A stretch of DNA of 10,260 nucleotides from Desulfuromonadales bacterium (GTDB lineage: Bacteria > Desulfobacterota > Desulfuromonadia > Geobacterales > Pseudopelobacteraceae). Positions 1 to 5,165 of the stretch are shown here, one piece after another. The DNA lies in assembly GCA_015688915.1 (NCBI GenBank), contig JAATGX010000014.1, forward strand, positions 1-10,260, in the 5' to 3' direction. The translations under genes were made by a program, and so were the position numbers. The notes under the pieces were generated by a model that was not told the DNA's origin, ran no database searches, and worked only from the letters and a program-made list of their open reading frames with translations. The stretch's first letter is position 1; the number at the start of each line of letters is the position of its first letter.

Positions 1-140
1 CCTACGACCGGGCCGGCATGCACCGCCATCCCGTTGTCGGGTATGCCGGAGCGGTCTGGCTGGCCGAACAGATGGCCAACACCCTGTTCACCGACATGGA
101 GTACAAGAAGAACAAGGAGTGGCTGCTCAACGTCTGGTAG
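1..140 (+). CDS. anfK: Fe-only nitrogenase beta subunit AnfK, C-terminal end (5' partial)
   Basis: This is the last part of the beta subunit of the iron-only dinitrogenase (AnfD-AnfG-AnfK), the component that holds the P-cluster at the interface with AnfD. The frame runs from base 3 (TAC) to the TAG at 138-140, giving 45 complete codons. The peptide begins YDRAGMHRHPVVGYAGA and ends NKEWLLNVW. From memory, the Azotobacter AnfK terminus is nearly the same (YDRAGLFRYPTVGYGGA, then a tail ending NKEWVLNVW). Molybdenum NifK and NifN end differently, so the Fe-only family is favoured. VnfK of the vanadium enzyme is the nearest alternative, but the anfO gene directly downstream supports anf. The start and all P-cluster cysteines lie outside the window. 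Confidence 0.92.
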   Translation, partial: YDRAGMHRHPVVGYAGAVWLAEQMANTLFTDMEYKKNKEWLLNVW

Positions 141-157
141 GGGAATGTCGGAGACAA

Positions 158-181
158 GGGGGGTATCCTCGGATACCTCTT
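158..181 (+). promoter_or_regulatory. Hairpin between anfK and anfO
   Basis: In the 70-bp gap after anfK, GGTATCC (162-168) and GGATACC (171-177) form a perfect inverted repeat. G-C and G-U pairs extend it to about 158-181. The loop is very tight (TC, or four bases if the last pair opens). No T-run follows, so a classic intrinsic terminator is unlikely. An intercistronic hairpin here could protect the 3' end of the abundant structural-gene mRNA or lower read-through into anfO. That role is inferred. Confidence 0.5.
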
Positions 182-210
182 CCTTCGACGGCAGTTGAAA
201 GGGGGCACAT

Positions 211-951
211 ATGAAAATCGCGGCTTTTGTCGATGACAGCGGTACCGTGGCCGGTTTTTACGAAAAAGGGCATGTCTGTCTTTATGAGCAGATTTCGGGC
301 ACGTGGGAGATAACAAAAAAGATCGCGCTCGGTATCACGAGCGAGATGGCCCTTTCCGAAATGAAGAACACCTTTTTCAGCGCCATGTCCCAGTTGGAAG
401 ATTGCAAGGTGTTCATCGTCAGGGAATTCAAGGGGCTGTTCCATGCGCTGTTGATGGAGGAGTTGGGCTTTCATACCTGGAAATCCCAGGGAACCATCGG
501 TGAACAGCTTGATAATGTCGTGCAACAGGAAGTGGAATACGTCGCGGAACTGGAACGGCAGGCCCTGGCCAATGCCGGCAAGCCACCGGCCAGAGCCTCG
601 GGCCATGGCGGTTGCGGCGGAGGGTGCTCGCCGAGGAGAAGCGCGGCGGAGCCGGATACGGACCTGTCCGCGGCGGGTCATGATGTTCCGCCGCCGGTTC
701 CGGTAGGTGATGTAGCGGAAGGGCGTTACTCGATACACCTTGCAAAGATCTTGCAGGACAACCCCGCACTCAACTCATGGCAGGTAGTTGTTCCGGTCCT
801 GGAAGGGAAAGCCTTCAAAAAGCTGGAAATCATCTGTGACCATATTCCCCGGTGGTTTCGCAACGAATTACGGAATCTGAAGCTGGCGGCCGAACCGGAG
901 ACTCCCGATGAATCCGGACAATGGCTGAAAGTTGTGGTATCACCCAAATAG
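211..951 (+). CDS. anfO: Fe-only nitrogenase accessory protein AnfO
   Basis: This 246-residue protein matches what I know of the AnfO family, which is encoded directly after anfHDGK. AnfO is needed for, or linked to, diazotrophic growth on the Fe-only enzyme, and its biochemical role is not settled. The start ATG at 211 follows AAAGGGGG with a 5-base spacer. The N-terminal domain (about 1-120) begins MKIAAFVDDSGTVAGFYEKG and contains the VFIVREFKGLFHALLMEELG stretch. The C-terminal domain (about 172-230) contains WQVVVPVLEGK and DHIPRWFRNELRNL. Between them lies a low-complexity Gly/Ala/Pro/Arg linker with GHGGCGGGC at 131-139, which could bind metal, though nothing here proves it. No signal peptide or membrane segment is visible, so it should be cytoplasmic. 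The next gene starts 21 bp after the stop. Confidence 0.93.
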   Translation: MKIAAFVDDSGTVAGFYEKGHVCLYEQISGTWEITKKIALGITSEMALSEMKNTFFSAMSQLEDCKVFIVREFKGLFHALLMEELGFHTWKSQGTIGEQLDNVVQQEVEYVAELERQALANAGKPPARASGHGGCGGGCSPRRSAAEPDTDLSAAGHDVPPPVPVGDVAEGRYSIHLAKILQDNPALNSWQVVVPVLEGKAFKKLEIICDHIPRWFRNELRNLKLAAEPETPDESGQWLKVVVSPK

Positions 952-972
952 AGCGGTAAAAGGATACCTACC

Positions 973-1548
973 ATGACCAGAGCCAGGAGCGGCACCCATC
1001 ATCTGTTTTTTGCCTATGGTTCCAATATGAATCCGGGACAGATCGCCTCCCGGTGCCACAAGCCTGAAGTCTTTACCGTTGCCCGGCTGCCCGGCCATGC
1101 ACTTTCATTTTTCGGGTATTCGCGACGCTGGGACGGCGGTGAGGCAACCGTGGTCAGGCGGCCCGGGGAAGATGCCTGGGGAGTGGTGTATAACCTGTCG
1201 TTTTCCGACACCGAACGCCTTGATTCCTGGCAGGAGGTCCGCCTCGACGGCACCGGCGCCTACTTCCTCTTTCCCACGGAAGTCGTGGATGAAGGCGGCA
1301 CCACCCACCCGGTTCTCCTGTACAAGAGGTTCTATGCAGACCCACCCCAGAGCCCCAGTGAAGAGTACCTTGACACCATTGTTTCCGGCGCCATTGCCCG
1401 CGGACTTCCCGCCGGCTACATAGAAAGGCTGAAGGGAATCGGGACAAAAAAGGCGGATTTCCCGGTGCCGAGGATATTCGACCATGAACTGTCCGCCACA
1501 TTCGGCACGAATTCGTGCGACTGCGGCGCTTTAAAAAGCGCGCCATAA
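973..1548 (+). CDS. AIG2/gamma-glutamylcyclotransferase-like protein
   Basis: The 191-residue protein has the AIG2-like/GGCT fold signature. FFAYGSNMNP at 12-21 is the substrate-binding YGSN motif, followed by a beta-rich segment with WGVVYNLS at 69-76. True GGCTs convert gamma-glutamyl dipeptides to 5-oxoproline using a Glu in an LDxxE context. Here the equivalent stretch is LDSWQEV (83-89), so Gln87 sits at the expected position and Glu88 one residue later; the activity is therefore uncertain. The C-terminus carries a Cys-Asp-Cys at 182-184. The start at 973 is preceded by AAAGGA with a suitable spacer. It lies 21 bp after anfO, so it is probably cotranscribed. I recall similar annotations near nif/anf genes in other diazotrophs, but I cannot verify this. 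A link to glutathione or cofactor chemistry would be inference. Confidence 0.8.
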   Translation: MTRARSGTHHLFFAYGSNMNPGQIASRCHKPEVFTVARLPGHALSFFGYSRRWDGGEATVVRRPGEDAWGVVYNLSFSDTERLDSWQEVRLDGTGAYFLFPTEVVDEGGTTHPVLLYKRFYADPPQSPSEEYLDTIVSGAIARGLPAGYIERLKGIGTKKADFPVPRIFDHELSATFGTNSCDCGALKSAP

Positions 1549-1610
1549 GGTTTAGGATTGATCGGGTTTGCATGCAGTCATGCCCAATACATCAGACAAG
1601 GAGTGGAGCA

Positions 1611-2093
1611 ATGGAAAAACATCCGCACACCGTGATGCGGCGCAAGGACCGGGAGATTACCGACCGTACCGAGATCGATGCGATTATCCGGTCCGAGAAA
1701 CTCATGCACCTGGCGCTCGTGGACGGCGACATGCCGTTTCTTGTACCCGTATTCTATGCCTTTGACAATGGGGCGCTCTATTTCCACTCGGCGCAGGCGG
1801 GCACGAAAATCGAGATCCTTAAACGCAACAATAATGTCTGCTTCGAGATCAGCGTCGATCACGGCTTCATCGAAAGCGACGAGGCGTGTGATTTCGAGGC
1901 GCGGCATCGCACGGTGATCGGTGTCGGGAAAGCCCTGTTCGTGGAAGACGCAACGGAAAAGATCAAGGCGCTCGACCTGATTGTTGCCCATTTTTCGGAA
2001 AAGACCTTTGAATACCCGAAAACGAACCTTGAACGCACGGCGGTGATCCGCATCGATATCGTTTCAATAAAAGGAAAGAAGCACGGCTTGTAA
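1611..2093 (+). CDS. Split-barrel flavin-binding protein, PNPOx/NimA-like family
   Basis: The 160-residue protein has the pattern of the pyridoxamine-5'-phosphate-oxidase-like, NimA-type FMN-binding split barrel. It opens with MRRKDREITD (9-18), followed by LMHLALVDGDMPFLVPV (31-47), GALYFHSAQAGTKIEIL (54-70) and NNVCFEIS (74-81). His59 in the YFHSA motif is the residue that binds cofactor in NimA-type relatives. The start at 1611 is set by AAGGAG seven bases upstream; extending the frame further upstream would add codons without family similarity. Position in an anf operon recalls Anf3 of Azotobacter and Rhodobacter, reported as a heme- and FAD-containing oxidase with a PNPOx-like fold, but I cannot say this is an orthologue. 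It may be a flavin- or heme-dependent oxidoreductase that consumes oxygen or electrons near nitrogenase (inferred). Confidence 0.82.
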   Translation: MEKHPHTVMRRKDREITDRTEIDAIIRSEKLMHLALVDGDMPFLVPVFYAFDNGALYFHSAQAGTKIEILKRNNNVCFEISVDHGFIESDEACDFEARHRTVIGVGKALFVEDATEKIKALDLIVAHFSEKTFEYPKTNLERTAVIRIDIVSIKGKKHGL

Positions 2094-2106
2094 CAGGAAC
2101 CGAACC

Positions 2107-2592
2107 ATGGAGCGGCACACGGTGAAATCAACGGCAAACCTGGATGAGGCCTTTGCGCGTGATGCCCGGGCCTATGTGACGTTGTTGGCCTTTGCCCGGC
2201 GGGCTGAGACTGAAGGGCATGCGTCGGTGGCACACCTCTTTCGAGCCGCGGCCGAGTCCAGGAAGGTCCATGCCGATATCTGCCTGGAAGCACTGGCATT
2301 GGTGAGGTCATCGGCGGAAAACCTGGAAGCCGTCATCGCCAGTGAAGTCCATGAAGCCGATGAGCTCTATCCCGGTCTTATCGAAACGGCGCGGAAGGAA
2401 AAACAGGAGGAAATACGGCGTGTCTTCATGCACGCCAGATCGGCGATGATGAAGAATATCAGCCTGTACGAAACGGCGCGCGCGGAATGGGCCAATGGCG
2501 CGCTGGCGGATTATCACCTCTGCACGGTCTGCGGCTGTCTCGGTAAAGGGCGTGAGCCGGCGGACTGTCCGGTCTGCGGGAGGGAGGTGTGA
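2107..2592 (+). CDS. Rubrerythrin-like protein with degenerate diiron site
   Basis: The 161-residue protein has rubrerythrin architecture: a four-helix ferritin-like domain (about 8-128) and a C-terminal rubredoxin-like zinc-ribbon/iron knuckle (CTVC at 139-142, CPVC at 154-157). Classical rubrerythrins reduce hydrogen peroxide at a diiron site fed by the rubredoxin iron. By alignment from memory to the Desulfovibrio vulgaris protein, H56, E94 and E97 are kept (His55, Glu80, Glu83). E20 becomes Asp19, E53 becomes Arg52, E127 becomes Met114 and H130 becomes Asn117. A normal diiron centre is therefore unlikely, while the four-Cys site is intact. It starts 13 bp after the flavin-barrel gene, with AGGAA upstream, and is the last gene of the + strand run. 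It could be an electron-transfer or regulatory paralogue. Confidence 0.85.
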   Translation: MERHTVKSTANLDEAFARDARAYVTLLAFARRAETEGHASVAHLFRAAAESRKVHADICLEALALVRSSAENLEAVIASEVHEADELYPGLIETARKEKQEEIRRVFMHARSAMMKNISLYETARAEWANGALADYHLCTVCGCLGKGREPADCPVCGREV

Positions 2593-2655
2593 GGGCTGAT
2601 TGATTCGTTGCGCCACAGTGACGCCGCCGTGGGCGCGCCGACGTCCGGTTCCCCG

Positions 2656-2991
2656 TCAACAACAATGAGCCGCTTCGGCGATAACATGCGCGGCCCACTG
2701 GTTAAGGCTTTTGCCTTCGCTTTCGGCGACCATTATTGCAGCGGAATGAACTTCAGGGGATACCCGCAGCAGCATCTTGCCGGAGGCTGGTTTGTTGGGA
2801 TGCTGTCCAAGTTTGACGCAAGCCGCGAGGTAATCGTCAACCGCCTCCTGAAACGCCTTTTCCAACTCTTCCACGGATGACCCGTGAAAACCCACAATGT
2901 CCCGTATTCCGGCAAGATGCCCGACAAATATCCGGTCGTGCGCATCATATTCGACACGGGCCGCATATCCTTTGTAACTCATCGCGTTCAT
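2656..2991 (-). CDS. hicB: HicB-family antitoxin
   Basis: This 111-residue protein has the two-part HicB layout. The N-terminal domain is a degraded RNase-H-like fold (about 4-66) containing YAARVEYDAHDRIFVGHLAG, GFHGSSVEELEKAFQEAVDDY and LAACVKLG. The C-terminal part (about 72-108) is a ribbon-helix-helix segment with LRVSPEVHSAAIMVAESEG and SLNQWAAHVI. HicB neutralises HicA and usually represses the operon through its DNA-binding end. Its ATG (2989-2991) overlaps the hicA stop in an ATGA arrangement, which indicates translational coupling; GGGGTG lies just upstream. A second in-frame ATG is three codons inside. The gene converges on the rubrerythrin-like gene, with 63 bp between stops and no clear terminator. 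Confidence 0.87.
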   Translation of the reverse strand: MNAMSYKGYAARVEYDAHDRIFVGHLAGIRDIVGFHGSSVEELEKAFQEAVDDYLAACVKLGQHPNKPASGKMLLRVSPEVHSAAIMVAESEGKSLNQWAAHVIAEAAHCC

Positions 2992-3242
2992 GGCTTCACC
3001 CCGATAGATTCAAGAAAGTGTCTGGCGTCCGTCACTCTGTATCTCAATGCCTCTTTACCCGGATGTGGGCGGTGGAAGTAAGCCCTTTTGCCATCCTTTT
3101 CAAAAGTCACCGATGATCCGGAACCCTCGACAACAGTGCATCCCACGGCAATAAGCAGCGCCTCTATGCGGGACCATTCCATGTTTCCCTGCACAGGATT
3201 GCCGAATATGGCTTCGAGGGTTTTGCTATGTCTGCTGTTCAT
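2988..3242 (-). CDS. hicA: HicA-family mRNA interferase toxin
   Basis: The 84-residue protein belongs to the HicA (YcfA-like) dsRNA-binding-fold toxins, which cleave mRNA when HicB is degraded. The start sequence MNSRHSKTLEAIF is typical of one HicA subfamily. The core (about 22-84) contains MEWSRIEALLIAVG, GSGSSVTF and FHRPHPGKE. In canonical HicA the second strand carries a catalytic His in a GSH motif; here that position reads GSS, and His residues are present instead in FHRPHP. I recall this subfamily often lacking the GSH His, so loss of activity cannot be assumed. The gene precedes hicB, the usual order. No Shine-Dalgarno sequence precedes the ATG, and the likely promoter sits almost on the start. 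Confidence 0.87.
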   Translation of the reverse strand: MNSRHSKTLEAIFGNPVQGNMEWSRIEALLIAVGCTVVEGSGSSVTFEKDGKRAYFHRPHPGKEALRYRVTDARHFLESIGVKP

Positions 3243-3276
3243 GTTGTAATGATATCATATACTGATATCACATCAA
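3243..3276 (-). promoter_or_regulatory. hicAB promoter with twin TGATATCA operator
   Basis: The palindrome TGATATCA occurs twice, at 3250-3257 and 3263-3270, with a 13-bp centre-to-centre spacing. On the minus strand a sigma-70-like promoter overlaps it: TTGATG (3271-3276), a 16-base spacer and TATCAT (3249-3254). An alternative -10, TATGAT, lies at 3254-3259. The overlap of two palindromes with the promoter fits repression by HicB or a HicAB complex through its ribbon-helix-helix domain. The binding itself is inferred. Confidence 0.55.
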
Positions 3277-3370
3277 GATAAAATTTTTGACATCCGTCAG
3301 AGTCTTTTTCCCGCCATGTGGTATCATGCCGACAGTCTGATAAAGATCAGTTCCGTCACGGGAGGGCTGC

Positions 3371-3772
3371 ATGGATTACGTGAAAGGGAAAATAACGAAA
3401 CTGCTGGTGGGCCACTTCGGCAACGACTTCCGCAGGATTACGCATGCGCTGGAGGTCATGAAACATGCCGAGAATATCATGGAGAGCGTTGAAGGGTGCG
3501 ATTACGACGTACTGATCGCTGCCGCGCTGTTGCACGATGTCGGCATTAAACCATCGGAGGAAATGCTCGGCTATAACAATGGCAAGACCCAGGAGGAGTA
3601 CGGACCTCCCGTTGCCGGGGAACTGATGGAACGCATCGGCTTCGCCCGTGACAAGACGGCGAAGGTGTGCGAGATCATCGGCAACCACCATTCGCCATCG
3701 CGATATGATTACGTCGAACTGAGGGTCTTGAAGGAAGCCGATAGAATTGTGAACAAACTGGAAGGTGACTGA
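3371..3772 (+). CDS. HD-domain metal-dependent phosphohydrolase
   Basis: This 133-residue protein is a small HD-superfamily hydrolase. The metal-binding set is complete: His25 (RITHALEV), His55-Asp56 (AALLHDVGI) and Asp124 (KEADRIVN), with an extra His pair at 106-107 (GNHHSPSRYDY). HD proteins of this size often act on nucleotides or phosphate esters, but the substrate cannot be read from the sequence. The ATG at 3371 follows GGGAGGG with a 5-base spacer. It ends soon after the last HD motif and its stop lies where the neighbouring antisense PIN gene is cut off, so loss of a short C-terminal part is possible. It sits between two toxin-antitoxin modules and is probably accessory rather than a nitrogenase gene. 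No convincing promoter was found in the 128 bp upstream. Confidence 0.85.
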   Translation: MDYVKGKITKLLVGHFGNDFRRITHALEVMKHAENIMESVEGCDYDVLIAAALLHDVGIKPSEEMLGYNNGKTQEEYGPPVAGELMERIGFARDKTAKVCEIIGNHHSPSRYDYVELRVLKEADRIVNKLEGD

Positions 3773-3929
3773 CTCGGGTGTATACCTGTATCACGTAGAC
3801 AACTTCTGCCATGACTTCGAAAGGAATATGCACCGTCCCCTGTTCGATAATTTTGGCCGCCTTGTCGGCATATTGCGGGTCATCATCCAGCAGATAACGC
3901 AGGATTACATTGGCATCAACGAAGCGCAT
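3773..3929 (-). pseudogene. Truncated PIN-domain (VapC-like) toxin
   Basis: The first 52 or so codons match the N-terminus of PIN-domain ribonuclease toxins: MRFVDANVILRYLLDDDPQ with catalytic Asp5, then IPFEVMAEVVYVI with conserved Glu42. After that the frame runs on to a stop at 3675 through sequence antisense to the HD gene and no longer resembles a PIN protein. The remaining acidic residues and the C-terminal half of a roughly 130-residue domain are missing. AAAGGA upstream of the ATG and a 14-bp overlap with the upstream antitoxin gene show an originally normal toxin-antitoxin operon. A deletion that joined it to the end of the HD gene is the simplest explanation. The product should be inactive. 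Confidence 0.75.
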
Positions 3930-4182
3930 GTTTTTCCTTTATTGCCTGGGTAAATGCTACAGACTCATGTTTCCGAAGTTCAGGGGCGGCATGCTGCTTC
4001 AATGCTCCCCGCAGGGTCAAGGTGTTTTCCGCAATTGTCGTTTTGCACCGTTTTGCCGAAGGTTGGCCTGTAAGTGCATGCTTGAGATGCCTGACCATCC
4101 TCTCTAGAAGTTTCAGTTGATCCGTGGGCTGAAGCGCCTCTATCTTATGTTCGATCTCTGCAATCGTCGCTGCCTTGCTCAT
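3916..4182 (-). CDS. Probable antitoxin partner of the PIN toxin remnant
   Basis: This is an 88-residue, charged, mostly helical protein. It has an N-terminal helix pair (KAATIAEIEHKIEALQP, then TDQLKLLERMVRHLKH), a basic middle and a C-terminal tail ending FTQAIKEKHALR. I do not recognise a named DNA-binding fold, but its position directly upstream of, and overlapping by 14 bp, a PIN toxin is the standard antitoxin arrangement. The start at 4182 is chosen because AAGGAG lies six to seven bases upstream; a TTG five codons further up would put that Shine-Dalgarno inside the gene. With its toxin truncated, it is probably an orphan. It might still repress its own promoter. Confidence 0.7.
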   Translation of the reverse strand: MSKAATIAEIEHKIEALQPTDQLKLLERMVRHLKHALTGQPSAKRCKTTIAENTLTLRGALKQHAAPELRKHESVAFTQAIKEKHALR

Positions 4183-4198
4183 TGCCGACTCCTTCAAA

Positions 4199-4214
4199 GC
4201 CTTTATAACAAGGC
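4199..4214 (-). promoter_or_regulatory. Palindrome before the orphan antitoxin gene, possible operator
   Basis: GCCTTTATAACAAGGC is an inverted repeat (GCCTT/AAGGC arms) 17 bp upstream of the antitoxin start. On the minus strand it contains TTATAA, which could be part of a -10 element. No good -35 was found at the right distance. An autoregulatory operator is plausible for this gene type, but the evidence is weak. The rest of 4215-4341 shows no gene or clear terminator. Confidence 0.3.
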
Positions 4215-4341
4215 TATCTCAGTTTGCCACGAAGTTGCGGGATGGTCAGAATTGCCTTTGTATACCATGATCAAGCGGGGTAACGGAAGGGATTTTGTAC
4301 GGAAGGGTGAGGGGCATAGTCTCGGTATTCTGGGGTGATCG

Positions 4342-5130
4342 CTACCTGAGCCGCCGGACGCGGTACTCGCCACCGATGATCATGTATTCGCTCTCCCCCT
4401 TCAGGATGCTGCCCGGAAGCAGGTCATTGTAGAAAAAGATCTTGGCCAACGGCACGGACGTCCGCCAGACCGTGCGGCCGAACTCCCAGGCCCGCTCCTC
4501 CTCGGAGGTGAAGGAGACCAGGTTGTTGAGCCGCACGATCTGCTCCCGGTTGCCCAGATCCTCCATGACTTCATATTCCTTAGCATCGTGGGTGCCGCGA
4601 AACAGGGGGATGGCATTCACGTCCGGGTATTTCCGGGGCAGTTCGAACTGGCCGTATTCGTACAGGATATCCAATTGGGATTGGATGGCGCTGGTGCAGG
4701 CGCTCCCTTTCATGACATCGACGGAGTAGTTGAAATACGCCTCGCTGTTGATATCCCTGATCGGTTCCTTGTGAAACGTGGGGGTGATGCCCATGCGGCT
4801 TTCGACCCAACGCTTGAGCGCCGCGCCCGAAAGGGAGTTGGAGTCGATCATCCAGCACCGCAGGAAATGGAGGTAGTTATTTTTGATGCTGTTTCTGGCA
4901 AGGTCGGTGGACTGTTCCTGCCAGTTGTGCAGTTGGAATTTCACCGACATGAAGTCGAGAAAAAGCGCCGCCCGCTCCTGCTGGGTCGGCAGCGATCCCA
5001 GCTTGTCGAACAGGAAGCGGTTGGCCTCTTTGACCCCCTGGACCTCCAACGGCTGGGGATTATCGTTGAAATGGTGCGAGGCGATGACCCAGGGCGGCAG
5101 GTTGCAATAATTGAATGAGCCGTATTTCAG
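4342..5130 (-). CDS. draT: NAD+-dinitrogenase reductase ADP-ribosyltransferase DraT
   Basis: DraT transfers ADP-ribose from NAD+ to a conserved Arg of dinitrogenase reductase (NifH/AnfH), blocking electron transfer when ammonium or darkness/energy stress signals through PII proteins. The 262-residue reading contains the family N-terminus NLPPWVIASHHFND (10-23) and VKEANRFLFDKL. It also has the ADP-ribosyltransferase R-S-E residues: Arg178 in LFRGT, SFTS at 206-209 and Glu-Ser-Glu at 246-248. The conserved N-terminus lies upstream of the first common start codon (TTG at 5049). The only usable start that includes it is CTG at 5130, with AGGAGG nine bases upstream and an in-frame stop two codons before. 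It lies 35 bp after anfA, so is probably cotranscribed. The usual partner draG is not in the window. Confidence 0.92.
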   Translation of the reverse strand: MKYGSFNYCNLPPWVIASHHFNDNPQPLEVQGVKEANRFLFDKLGSLPTQQERAALFLDFMSVKFQLHNWQEQSTDLARNSIKNNYLHFLRCWMIDSNSLSGAALKRWVESRMGITPTFHKEPIRDINSEAYFNYSVDVMKGSACTSAIQSQLDILYEYGQFELPRKYPDVNAIPLFRGTHDAKEYEVMEDLGNREQIVRLNNLVSFTSEEERAWEFGRTVWRTSVPLAKIFFYNDLLPGSILKGESEYMIIGGEYRVRRLR

Positions 5131-5145
5131 CCGTCAATCCCTCCT
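5128..5145 (-). promoter_or_regulatory. Shine-Dalgarno AGGAGG and CTG start of draT
   Basis: On the minus strand AGGAGG (5140-5145) is followed by nine bases and then CTG (5128-5130). TGA at 5134-5136 is in the same frame, so translation cannot start upstream. No ATG, GTG or TTG occurs in frame until 5049, which would remove the conserved NLPPWVIAS region. The evidence therefore points to a rare CTG initiation codon, or to a sequence error or mutation at a former ATG. Confidence 0.6.
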
Positions 5146-5165
5146 GATCTTTATCTTTTCTGATC

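Noticed and set aside
127..738. Open frame on the minus strand opposite anfO
   Set aside because: Arg/Pro-rich shadow of anfO, with no family resemblance.
2632..2639. GGCGCGCC palindrome between the rubrerythrin-like gene and hicB
   Set aside because: Short self-complementary GC-rich word with no T-run; not a terminator and expected by chance at this GC content.
3287..3327. TTGACA (3287-3292) with TATCAT (3322-3327) as a promoter for the HD gene
   Set aside because: The spacer is 29 bases, far too long for sigma-70.
4588..5118. Open frame on the + strand opposite draT
   Set aside because: Shadow of draT, whose ADP-ribosyltransferase motifs are clear.
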